Below, piece after piece: positions 1 through 8,092 of a DNA stretch of 64,000 bases (position 1 is the stretch's first letter; each line of letters opens with the position of its first letter). The notes beneath the pieces were generated by a model. It was not told the origin of the DNA. It did not search any database and saw only the letters and a list, made by a program, of their open reading frames with translations. This stretch comes from Bradyrhizobium sp. 186. GTDB taxonomy: Bacteria > Pseudomonadota > Alphaproteobacteria > Rhizobiales > Xanthobacteraceae. Both the position numbers and the translations under genes were made by a program. The stretch covers positions 6,510,001 through 6,574,000 of the forward strand of contig NZ_CP082164.1 in assembly GCF_023101685.1 (NCBI RefSeq), read 5' to 3'.

Positions 1-391
1 GCGCGAAGGTGCCCTTGAGGTGCACCTTGATCACCGCGTCCCATTCCGCCTCGGTCATGTTGACCATCATGCAGTCACGCAGAATGCCGGCATTGTTGAC
101 GAGAACGTCGAGCTGGCCAAACGTATTGACGGCATCGTCGATGAGAGCCTTGGCCCCGGCCCAATCGCTGACGTCATTGCCATTCACGATGGCTTCGCCG
201 CCGCCGCGCTTGATGTCGTCGACGACCTGCTGGGTGGGGGACAGATCGGCGCCCTCACCCGCCGCCGTGCTGCCGAGGTCGTTGACGACCACCTTGGCGC
301 CCTGCTCTGCCAGCATCGGCGCGTATTCACGCCCGAGGCCGCGCCCGCCCCCCGTCACGATCGCGACCCGCCCGGCACACAGCTGTCCCAT
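1..391 (-). CDS. SDR family oxidoreductase, N-terminal part (runs off the window)
   Basis: The reverse strand from an ATG at 391 encodes a classical short-chain dehydrogenase N-terminus. It begins MGQLCAGRVAIVTGGGRGLG, the TGGGRGLG nucleotide-binding loop, followed by VVVNDLG and later NNAG. The insertion after VVVNDLG, rich in Gly and Ala and followed by QQVVDDI, resembles the dehydrogenase domain of MFE-2/hydroxyacyl-CoA SDRs rather than sugar or diol SDRs. The catalytic Tyr-Lys lies beyond the window edge. With the MaoC-type hydratase nearby, a beta-oxidation-like 3-hydroxyacyl-CoA dehydrogenase is the best guess; the substrate is unknown. Confidence 0.85.
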   Translation of the reverse strand, partial: MGQLCAGRVAIVTGGGRGLGREYAPMLAEQGAKVVVNDLGSTAAGEGADLSPTQQVVDDIKRGGGEAIVNGNDVSDWAGAKALIDDAVNTFGQLDVLVNNAGILRDCMMVNMTEAEWDAVIKVHLKGTFA

Positions 392-405
392 TGCTCGTCT
401 CCTTT

Positions 406-1638
406 CTAGTTCCTCGCTTCGCCGCTCATGACATCACCGAACAGATGCCAATTCGTCCCCTCGAAGCGCATCAACTGCCATTGCTTGACCGGCGCCAAAT
501 CGCGCGGCGAGGTGTTGAGGCGAATTCCGGGAAGCAGCATGCCCAATTCGACGTCCTTCAGATTGGCGGCATGCCGCATCACGCTCTCGCGCGTGAGATC
601 GTCGCCGCATTGCCTGAGGAGGTAAACCAGTGCTTGCGCCGTGTTGTAACCGTTCACGATCAGCGTATCGCTGCGGTCGGCGCCGGGAAAATAGCCGTCC
701 AGGAATCCGCTGAGATCCTTGAAGCCGGTATCGTCCTTCCATACCGGATCGTTCGGGTCCTTGAAGTAGGCCGCCGAGATCAGCCCCTGCGCGTTCTCAA
801 ATCCTGCGGGCTTGATCACGCTGCCGATGGAGGCCGAGACGTAGCTTAGAAAGTGCAGCGGCTTCCAGCCGAGTTCCGACACTTTCTTGATCGCCTGCGC
901 CGCAAATTTCGGCGTCGCAATGTCGAACAATACGTCGGCGCCGGTCGATCGCAGCTTGACCAGATGGGAGTCGATGGTCGGCTCCGACACGTCGAACGCC
1001 TCTTCCGCCACGATCATTGACGCGGCCTTGTCGCCGAGACCCCGCTTGATCCCCTTGAGATAATCTTTCCCGAAGTCATCGTTCTGGAACAGGATCGCGA
1101 CCTTCGCACCGGGACGCTGCTGCAGCACATGTTTTGCGTAGATAAAACCTTCTGTCTCGTAGCTCGGGGTAAATCCCATCGTCCAGGGGAAGTTCTGCGG
1201 ATCGTTCCACTTCGCCGCCCCGCTCGATACGAAGAGCTGCGGTACCTTCCGGGCATTCAGGTATTTCTGGACGGCCGAGTTTGCGGCAGTGCCTAACGCA
1301 TTGAAGACCAGCAAAACCTCGTCGCTCTCGACCAGACGCCGCGTCTGCTCGACGGTCTTGGGCGGCGAATAGGCGTCGTCATAGGACAAGAAGACGATGC
1401 GCCGCCCGTTGATGCCACCTTCCGCATTGATCTTGCGGAAGTAGGCCTCCTCGGTCTTGGCGACCATGCTGAAGGCGGAGGCCGGACCGCTATAGGGCGA
1501 CGTGTTGCCGATCCTGATCTCGGTGTCACTGACGCCCGGGCCGTATTTCTTCTCGCCGGCCGCAGCTTGTGTCGCAAGCACGCCGGCCAGGATCAGCGCG
1601 GTGGACCACGCGACACCGCGACTGCCGACTCTTCGCAA
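406..1638 (-). CDS. LivK-like ABC transporter substrate-binding protein
   Basis: Periplasmic binding protein of the branched-chain amino-acid/amide type (Peripla_BP_6). After a signal peptide ending in ATQAAA the mature protein has the family opening SDTEIRIGNTSPYSGPAS, then NAEGGINGR, QTRRLVESDEVL and a C-terminal VLFDIATPKFAAQAI segment. It is about 410 aa if the TTG at 1638 is used. Longer starts up to 1794 are open, but they would read through the palindrome at 1721-1734 and leave no promoter room against the divergent MaoC gene. Aromatic catabolic clusters often use such proteins for aromatic acid uptake. No LivHMGF partners are in the window. The start is uncertain; the family is clear. 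Confidence 0.85.
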   Translation of the reverse strand: MRRVGSRGVAWSTALILAGVLATQAAAGEKKYGPGVSDTEIRIGNTSPYSGPASAFSMVAKTEEAYFRKINAEGGINGRRIVFLSYDDAYSPPKTVEQTRRLVESDEVLLVFNALGTAANSAVQKYLNARKVPQLFVSSGAAKWNDPQNFPWTMGFTPSYETEGFIYAKHVLQQRPGAKVAILFQNDDFGKDYLKGIKRGLGDKAASMIVAEEAFDVSEPTIDSHLVKLRSTGADVLFDIATPKFAAQAIKKVSELGWKPLHFLSYVSASIGSVIKPAGFENAQGLISAAYFKDPNDPVWKDDTGFKDLSGFLDGYFPGADRSDTLIVNGYNTAQALVYLLRQCGDDLTRESVMRHAANLKDVELGMLLPGIRLNTSPRDLAPVKQWQLMRFEGTNWHLFGDVMSGEARN

Positions 1639-1720
1639 GGTCCAATGGCCCGATCGGCCAGCGCTGCAAACCACGGCATCACTCCCCGTCGGCACACCCG
1701 GCGCCGACCGCTTCCATTTC

Positions 1721-1734
1721 GTACACTTGTGTAC
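1721..1734. promoter_or_regulatory. Perfect inverted repeat, candidate operator
   Basis: GTACAC-TT-GTGTAC is a 6-bp perfect inverted repeat in the divergent space between the binding-protein gene and the MaoC gene, followed by the AT-rich stretch TATATGATAG. A dimeric regulator such as TetR or GntR would fit, but the regulator is not identified. Confidence 0.4.
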
Positions 1735-1823
1735 TATATGATAGAACATCTTTGCAACCGTCATTGGCGCAATCGTGAACGGTCGCGCCGGCATGCGTGC
1801 TGAGCCGAGTCAGGGAGGACGCC

Positions 1824-2678
1824 TTGAATCTTGAAGCCGTCAAGAATTTCCGTTTTGAACCCGTCACGCATAGTTATTCTCGCCGTGACACCATGCTGTA
1901 CGCGCTGGGGCTCGGATATGGTTCCGAACCGCTCGACCCGGCGCAGCTCAATTTCGTGTACGAGTCTGGCCTGCACGCGGTCCCTTCGATGTGCTGCGTG
2001 CTGGCGCATCCCGGCTTCTGGGCGAAACGGCCGGAGCTCGGCATCGATTGGCTCAGACTGCTGCACGGCGAGCAAAGCTTCGAGATCCATCATCCAATTC
2101 CGCCGGAAGGAACGGTCACGGCCAGCTACGAGATCGCAGCGGTGGCGGACAAGGGCACCGGCAAAGGCGCCATTCTTCACCTCGTCAAGACGCTCAACGA
2201 CGCTATCGCAGGCGTGAAGCTGGCAACCATCCGCAGCGTGCTGTTCCTGCGTGGAGACGGCGGCTGCGGCAGCTTCGGCACAGTTCCGACCGAGGCCAGC
2301 GCCCTGCCCGAACAAATGACCTCGCAAACCCTGGACATCGCCACGCTGCCGCAAAGCGCGCTGATCTACCGGCTGAGCGGCGACTACAATCCGATTCACG
2401 CTGATCCGGAGGCTGCCGCGAAGGCCGGCTTTGAACGACCTATCCTGCACGGCCTGTGCACGCTCGGCATCGCAACGCGTGCGGTTCTCGCAACACTTGC
2501 GAACGGCAGACCCGACCGTCTCAGATCGCTGTCGGTCCGCTTCAGCCGTCCGGTGTTTCCAGGCGAGACGATCCGCACGGAGTTCTTCACCATCGGCGGC
2601 CAAATCCGTTTCCGCTCCCGGGTGGCCGAACGCGATGTCATCGTGCTTGATCGCGGCACGATAGCTCTCCGCGATTGA
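1824..2678 (+). CDS. MaoC-like hydratase (hot-dog enoyl-CoA hydratase 2 type)
   Basis: Two hot-dog halves in about 284 aa, the layout of (R)-specific enoyl-CoA hydratase 2/MFE-2 hydratase domains. The C-terminal half carries the hydratase 2 motif, here SGDYNPIHADPEAA followed by GFERPILHGLCTLG, containing the catalytic Asp and His. It would hydrate a trans-2-enoyl-CoA to a 3-hydroxyacyl-CoA, matching the MFE-type SDR at the window start. I prefer the TTG at 1824 because GGGAGG sits at 1813-1818 with good spacing; an upstream in-frame start at 1797 lacks one. It is convergent with the TctC-like gene, with the two stops only 1 nt apart. Confidence 0.85.
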   Translation: MNLEAVKNFRFEPVTHSYSRRDTMLYALGLGYGSEPLDPAQLNFVYESGLHAVPSMCCVLAHPGFWAKRPELGIDWLRLLHGEQSFEIHHPIPPEGTVTASYEIAAVADKGTGKGAILHLVKTLNDAIAGVKLATIRSVLFLRGDGGCGSFGTVPTEASALPEQMTSQTLDIATLPQSALIYRLSGDYNPIHADPEAAAKAGFERPILHGLCTLGIATRAVLATLANGRPDRLRSLSVRFSRPVFPGETIRTEFFTIGGQIRFRSRVAERDVIVLDRGTIALRD

Positions 2679-2679
2679 G

Positions 2680-3654
2680 CTATTTCTTCTCGATCTTCGC
2701 AATCTCGACGATTTCGGCCCAACGCCGCGTGTCGGCTTCCTCGAACTTTCCGAGTTCATCGGGGCCTGCTGGAAACGGCTTGGCGCCGACGGACTCCAGA
2801 TAGGCCGCGGTGTCCTTGTTGTTGACGAAGCCGAGCACGACCTGACTGAGCTTTGCCACGATATCGGAGGGCGTCCCGGACCGTACGAAGACCCCGACCC
2901 AGGCGCTCAGTTCCGCCCCGGACAGGCCGGCCTGTGCGAGCGTCGGGACATCGGGCAGACCCGCCAGCCGCTCGCTGCTCGTCACCGCAAGCACACGCAG
3001 CCGGTTATCCTGGATCAGACCCTGCGCACTGGCGGGATCGGCGAACACGCAATCGACCTCGCCCGCCAGCACATCCGTCAGCGCCTGCGGCATGCCACGG
3101 TACGGGACATGCTGCATCTCAATGCCGGCGCGGGAACGAAACAGTTCTGCCGCGCCCCGACTCGACGTGTTGCCGCTGCCGAACGAAAGCGGCTTTTGCC
3201 GCGACTTCGCCAGGGCGATGAATTCGGCAACGGTCTTTGCTGGAAACTCCGGCTTCACGGCCAGCATCATCGGAATCGTCATGATCCCGGCCACCGGCGC
3301 AAAGTCCGCCTTGGGATCATAGGGCATCGCGTTGAACAGGTTGATGTTGGCCGCCTGGGTCGAGTTCGTTGTGACAAAGACGGTGTAGCCGTCGGCCTCC
3401 GCCTTCAATACCGCGAGCCCGGCAAGATTGCCGTCGGCACCGGGCTTGTTCTCGACCAGGACCGTCACGCCCGTCTTGATACGAATGCTTTCGGCCAGGC
3501 GCCGCGTCACGGCATCCGTCGCGCTACCCGCGGGGAACGGCACGATCAGGTTGATGCGGCGTGACGGGTAGGATTCCGCCGACGCCTGCCGCCAATCCGC
3601 CGTTCCGATCAATGCGGCGACAAGCCACAGTGCGATTGCGACGCAAAACCGCAT
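2680..3654 (-). CDS. TctC/Bug family tripartite tricarboxylate transporter receptor
   Basis: Periplasmic solute receptor of 324 aa with a cleavable signal peptide and the Bug-family opening YPSRRINLIVPFPAGSATDA. Further family motifs are VENKPGADGNLA, the QHVPYRGMPQALTDVLAGEV segment and a C-terminal GAKPFPAGPDEL. These proteins capture carboxylates or aromatic acids for TctAB permeases, but no TctA or TctB is present here. It lies alone on its transcript, with an AT-rich patch (TACTATACTATC near 3740) in the upstream region. The ligand cannot be read from sequence. Confidence 0.88.
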   Translation of the reverse strand: MRFCVAIALWLVAALIGTADWRQASAESYPSRRINLIVPFPAGSATDAVTRRLAESIRIKTGVTVLVENKPGADGNLAGLAVLKAEADGYTVFVTTNSTQAANINLFNAMPYDPKADFAPVAGIMTIPMMLAVKPEFPAKTVAEFIALAKSRQKPLSFGSGNTSSRGAAELFRSRAGIEMQHVPYRGMPQALTDVLAGEVDCVFADPASAQGLIQDNRLRVLAVTSSERLAGLPDVPTLAQAGLSGAELSAWVGVFVRSGTPSDIVAKLSQVVLGFVNNKDTAAYLESVGAKPFPAGPDELGKFEEADTRRWAEIVEIAKIEKK

Positions 3655-3854
3655 GCATTCTCCTTCGCCCCCAAGACGGGTGACACTTCCACGCCGCGGT
3701 CCGCTCCGAAGCGCACACCCGATTTGTTCTGATCGTACCCTACTATACTATCTCTGAGAACGTTCGTTTGCCGACTGGACGTCCGGTTTCCCGATACGGC
3801 GCGGCACATTGATGTGGGCTTCGCAGGAAACCTTCGAGTTCTCGCTCGTGACAT

Positions 3855-5088
3855 CTAACCAAGATCATCATGCAGCGAGACCGGCGCCCCGAGCGGTACC
3901 AGCGTCGTTCCGTCGAAACGCGCGAGCTGGAGATGATGGATCGCGCGATAATCGGTCGGCGAATTGTAAACGCCGATCGCGTCGATAAACATGGGTGGCA
4001 CGACACCCCTCAGCGTGGTCGCCTGCCGCAACAGGTTTTCGCGCGTCAGTTCGCCGCCGCAGCGCTGAAGCACCTGCCCTATCATATAGGGCGTTGTTGT
4101 AGCCCGGCAGCGCGGCGGTGTTGTTGAGATCAAGGCTCGGCATGTATTTTGCGGCAAATATCTTGAATTGCTTCACCGCTGGATGATCGGCTTGCGCCGG
4201 ATCCGCCGGATTTCGCTCCCACGTCGCAGTGATCACGCCCTTAGAGGCCTCGGCGCCGGCCGGAATGAAAGTCGTTCCGATCGAACCGGCATTCGAGCAA
4301 ACGACATGCAGCGGGTGCCAGTTGAGGCCGGCCGCCATGCGGATAGCCTGGGCTGCGAATTTCGACTGCGTGAATTGAAGCAGCACGTCCGCACCTGACG
4401 CCTTTAACTCCAGGATCTGCGAATCGATGGTCGGATCGGACAATTCGTGGCTTAGCTCCTTGACGATCATGGTGGCCGCCTTGTCGCCGAGCCCCTGTTT
4501 CAACCCTCTGATATAGTCACGGCCCAGATCATCATTCTCATATTGTACGGCGATCCTCGCATCGGGCCGTTCGCGAAGAATGTATTTGGCGAACAGCGCC
4601 CCTTGCGCGACGTAAATCGGATAGAATGGAATGATCCAGGGAAACTCCCTGGGATCGTTGAATCGCTCCGCTCCGGACGTCAAGAACAGGTTCGGAACGC
4701 CCTTGCCGTTGAGGTATTTCTGGATTGCCACATTGGTCGGCGTTCCCAGCGATCCGGCAATCGCGAAGACCTCATCGGACTCGACGAGCCTGCGCGTCTG
4801 CTCGATTGCCTTAGACGGGCTGAAGGCATTGTCGAGCGAGATCAGATTGACTTTGCGACCGTTGATCCCGCCCTGGTCGTTGAGCATGTGGAAATAGGCT
4901 ACCTGCGCCTGACCGTAAGCCGCCGCGGTGGATGCAGGCCCGCTATAGTAGGCCGTCGCCCCGAGCTTGATCTCGTCGGCCGACACACCCGGACCTGGCG
5001 CCGCGGCGCGAGCAGTTCCCGCTTCCCCCAACACCAAGGTGGCCGCCGCTCCAGCAAGAACGCGCCGCCGCGAAAATTGCCTACCCAT
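3855..5088 (-). pseudogene. LivK-like substrate-binding protein, frameshifted near the C-terminus
   Basis: A close paralogue of the next gene (5161-6396). An ATG at 5088 with AGGGAGG upstream opens a Tat-like signal (MGRQFSRRRVLAGAA) and the binding-protein fold is readable to LPGYNNA. The frame then breaks: the expected continuation, YMIGQVLQRCGGELTRENLL and the rest to the stop at 3855, lies in a second frame. Alignment with the paralogue places one extra base in the GGG at 4089-4091. The last 80 or so residues are otherwise intact, so this is either a recent frameshift or a sequencing error. As written, the protein would end in unrelated residues at 3868. Confidence 0.8.
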
Positions 5089-5160
5089 GCCAGCCTCCCT
5101 GTCTTTGCCGCTCAACTCGACTGTCTCAGTCCGAAACGTGGCTACCTCTGCGGAAGACGT

Positions 5161-6396
5161 TCAAGTTGCGGGATCGTCGAGGTCGGTCATGTCGCCCATC
5201 GCGACCCACCGCATGCCATCGAAGCGGCTGAGCTGGAGATTGTGCACCGCGCGATAATCCGTGGAGGAATTGTGGACCTTGATACCGCCGAGATAGAGCG
5301 GTGGCTTTTCGTCCTTCAGCGAAGTGGCATGCTTCAGTAGATTTTCGCGGGTGAGATCGTCGCCACAGCGCTTGAGCACCTGCTCGATCATGTAAGCGTT
5401 GTTGTAACCGGGGATTGCGGTGTTGTCGTCGATCTGAATGGCCGATAGATATTTCTTCAGAAACTCGGCATAGGCTTTGACCGCCGGGTTATTCTGCTCC
5501 GCCGGATCCGTCGGGCCGACTTCCCACCAGGCTGAGACCAGGCCTTTCGCGTTATCGAGGCCGGCGGGCGCCAGCGTACCGCCGATCGAGCTGCAATTGG
5601 AGTTGACGATATACAGTGGGTGCCAGTCCAGCGCCGCCGCCTTGCGAATGCTCTGCGCGGCGAACTTCGACGCGGTGAGCTGCACGAACACGTCTGCGCC
5701 TGCGGCTTTGCAGTCGGCGACCTGGTTGTCGACGGAGGGTTCGGAGAGTTCGTGGCTGACTTCCTTAACGATCATGGCCGTACCCCTGTCACCCAATCCC
5801 TTCTTGAGACCGCGCAAAAAGTCCTTGCCGAGATCGTCGTTCAGATATTGCACCGCGATCTTGGCATTAGGCTTCTCCTTGAGAATGAATTTTCCGAAGG
5901 CCGCGCTCTGGGCCACGTAAATCGGATAGAAGGGAATGATCCACGGATACTCCTTGGGGTCATTGAACCGTTCGGCGCCCGATGTCAGAAATAGGTTCGG
6001 AACCTTCTTTCCATTCAGGTACTTCTGCGTGGCCGAATTCGGAGATGTGCCGAGCATGCCCGCGATCGCGAACACTTCATCGGACTCGACCAGCTTGCGG
6101 GTTTGTTCGAGGGTCTTCGGCGGCGTATAGGCGTTGTCGAGCGAGATCAGGTTGACCTTGCGGCCGTTAATGCCGCCGCGGTCGTTGACCATGTTGAAAT
6201 AGGCCATCTGGGCCTGGCCGTAGACACCAAAGCCCGACGCCGGACCGCTATAAGGCGAAGTGGTACCCAATTTGATTTCGGTGTCGGTTACCCCAATGTC
6301 GTAATTTTTGGCGGCGAACGCTCGTTTCGAGCGGCCTATTGTCAGCGAAGCAGCACCAATGCCGGCAATAGCGGAACGACGGGAAATCAAGCTCAT
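5161..6396 (-). CDS. LivK-like ABC transporter substrate-binding protein
   Basis: An intact 411-aa Peripla_BP_6 protein. The ATG at 6396 is preceded by AGGAGGTTGTC and starts a signal peptide with twin arginines (SRRSAIAGIGAAS). Family motifs are DTEIKLGTTSPYSGPAS, NDRGGINGRKVNLISLDNAY, LFLTSGAERFNDP and PGYNNAYMIEQVLKRCGDD. It is very similar to the frameshifted gene 72 bp downstream, so the pair looks like a tandem duplication. Likely binds an aromatic or carboxylate substrate of the adjacent pathway; no permease or ATPase is adjacent. Confidence 0.9.
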   Translation of the reverse strand: MSLISRRSAIAGIGAASLTIGRSKRAFAAKNYDIGVTDTEIKLGTTSPYSGPASGFGVYGQAQMAYFNMVNDRGGINGRKVNLISLDNAYTPPKTLEQTRKLVESDEVFAIAGMLGTSPNSATQKYLNGKKVPNLFLTSGAERFNDPKEYPWIIPFYPIYVAQSAAFGKFILKEKPNAKIAVQYLNDDLGKDFLRGLKKGLGDRGTAMIVKEVSHELSEPSVDNQVADCKAAGADVFVQLTASKFAAQSIRKAAALDWHPLYIVNSNCSSIGGTLAPAGLDNAKGLVSAWWEVGPTDPAEQNNPAVKAYAEFLKKYLSAIQIDDNTAIPGYNNAYMIEQVLKRCGDDLTRENLLKHATSLKDEKPPLYLGGIKVHNSSTDYRAVHNLQLSRFDGMRWVAMGDMTDLDDPAT

Positions 6397-6469
6397 GACA
6401 ACCTCCTCCGATATGTTCTTCGTTATGCGTCCGATCCGATTGCCCATCGGACTGCCGAACGTGGCGCGG

Positions 6470-7255
6470 CTAGACGAACCGCACGTTGACCGGCGCAAAT
6501 CCGGAGATCCTCGCCTCATAGAATTCACCGGGAGCGGCCGGCGAAACCGGCCCGAGCGCGCCCGTCAGGACGACGCGGCCGGCGCACAGCGGCTCGCCTC
6601 TTGCCGCCATCGCCCGGGCCAGCCATAGAGCGGCCTTAAGCGGATGTCCGAGACAGGCCGCACCGGACCCGACGGACACGATCGCGCCGTTGCGGGTCAT
6701 CATCATGCCGCAGGCTTCGAGATCGATATCGGTCAGACGTCTCGGCGCCGCGCCAAGCACGAAACGCGCGCTCGAACCGTTATCGGCGACGGTATCGAGG
6801 ATGGTGATTTTCCAGTCTTTGATCCGACTGTCGACGATCTCCAACGCCGGCACGGCATAGGCCACCGCGCGCATCAGCTCACCCATCGTGACGTCGGGTT
6901 CCTGCAAGTCGCGGTCGAGGACGATGGCGATCTCCGCCTCGATGCGTGGCTGGATCAGCGTCGCGCTTTGAATTTCGCCACCGATGGCGATCTCCATATC
7001 GGCAAACAACGCGCCATAATCGGGCTGGTCCACCCCAAGCTGCTGCTGCACGGCCTTCGAGGTCAGCCCGATCTTCCGGCCGACCAACCGGCGGCCATTG
7101 GCAAGGCCTCGCTTTGTGATCTCGGCTTGGACCGCATAGGCCGCAGCGACCTCCTTTGCACCGAGCTCGGCGGCAATCGGATCGATCGGCGCGCAAGCGG
7201 CTTCGGCGGCCAACAGCCGCGCCGCCAGCCCGTGTACGACAGCCAGATCGCTCAT
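6470..7255 (-). CDS. 2-oxopent-4-enoate hydratase / 4-oxalocrotonate decarboxylase-like protein (MhpD family)
   Basis: A 261-aa member of the fumarylacetoacetase-fold MhpD/DmpE/DmpH group. Visible motifs are GRKIGLTSKAVQQQLGV near residue 60, the acidic metal-binding region PRIEAEIAIVLDRDL, and IVDSRI. In meta-cleavage pathways this enzyme adds water to 2-hydroxypenta-2,4-dienoate made by the C-C hydrolase. The ATG at 7255 overlaps the hydrolase stop (ATGA), so the two genes are translationally coupled and consecutive in the pathway. The aldolase and acetaldehyde dehydrogenase that normally follow are not in the window. Confidence 0.85.
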   Translation of the reverse strand: MSDLAVVHGLAARLLAAEAACAPIDPIAAELGAKEVAAAYAVQAEITKRGLANGRRLVGRKIGLTSKAVQQQLGVDQPDYGALFADMEIAIGGEIQSATLIQPRIEAEIAIVLDRDLQEPDVTMGELMRAVAYAVPALEIVDSRIKDWKITILDTVADNGSSARFVLGAAPRRLTDIDLEACGMMMTRNGAIVSVGSGAACLGHPLKAALWLARAMAARGEPLCAGRVVLTGALGPVSPAAPGEFYEARISGFAPVNVRFV

Positions 7256-8061
7256 GGCCGATCCAGGAAGTCGGCGACCAGCGCGTTGAACTCCTCGGCC
7301 TTTTCCCACTGCGCCCAATGCCCGCATTCGGGATAGACGTGCAATTGAGCATTCGGCATCGTCTTCAGGAGGATGAAGCTGGAATCGAGCGGAACGACGC
7401 GGTCGTCGCGTCCCCAGACGAGCAGCGTCCTGTGCTTGAGTGAAGCCAGGTTCTCGCGCCAGATATCCATCGGCGGCCGTTTGAAGATATCGATGACGTC
7501 GGTTCGTTTCGCCGCCTTCAGTCGTTCTTCCAGCAGGTTCTCCGTGATGGACTTGGAATCGAAAACCAGAAGTTCGATGACGCCCTTCAGCTTCTCGAGT
7601 GTCGGTCCCTCGCCGCCATGGAACATCGCCATGCGACGCAGGCCTTCGGTCGGCATCGGGGAGAAGATCGCCTGGCTGCCGCCGGTGCCCATCAGCACCA
7701 GTCGATTGACGCGATCCGGCGTTCGCAACGCTACCAACAGCGAGGTCGCGCCGCCCAGCGAGTTACCGACGAAGCTCGCCTTCTGAATACCGATAACGTC
7801 CATGAAAGCGCGGATGAAGTCACCCATCGCCTCGAAGATCGGACCATCCTTCAGCTTGCCTTCGGTCTCGCCAAAGCCCGGCAGGTCGACGACGATAACG
7901 CGGCGGCCGGTCGCCAACGCCTCGACATTCTTTCGATAGTTGCTGAGGCCGGACGCGCCCGGCCCGCCGCCATGGATCAGAATCGTCGGCTCGCCCTGCC
8001 CGACATCATGGTAACGTGTACGGGCCCCGGCGACGTTGATAAACTTGTCGGTCAAATCCAC
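7252..8061 (-). CDS. Meta-cleavage product hydrolase (BphD-like alpha/beta hydrolase)
   Basis: A 269-aa alpha/beta hydrolase with the full signature of C-C bond hydrolases acting on 2-hydroxy-6-oxo-dienoates. It has the oxyanion loop IHGGGPGASG near residue 30, nucleophile elbow VGNSLGG near 105, the acid region WGRDDRVVPLD near 215 and the catalytic His in CGHWAQWEKAEEFN near 245. These match BphD/XylF/HsaD-type enzymes better than generic esterases. The stop overlaps the hydratase start by 4 nt. Its substrate should be the ring-fission product of the extradiol dioxygenase at 17066-17914. Confidence 0.9.
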   Translation of the reverse strand: MDLTDKFINVAGARTRYHDVGQGEPTILIHGGGPGASGLSNYRKNVEALATGRRVIVVDLPGFGETEGKLKDGPIFEAMGDFIRAFMDVIGIQKASFVGNSLGGATSLLVALRTPDRVNRLVLMGTGGSQAIFSPMPTEGLRRMAMFHGGEGPTLEKLKGVIELLVFDSKSITENLLEERLKAAKRTDVIDIFKRPPMDIWRENLASLKHRTLLVWGRDDRVVPLDSSFILLKTMPNAQLHVYPECGHWAQWEKAEEFNALVADFLDRP

Positions 8062-8092
8062 GCTTGATCTCCTGTTTATTCGGGTAATGCGC

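Noticed and set aside
1761..2759. Minus-strand frame of 332 codons opposite the MaoC gene
   Set aside because: It is antisense to a well-supported hydratase with the SGDYNPIHAD motif, and its translation is Arg/Ala-rich with no domain.
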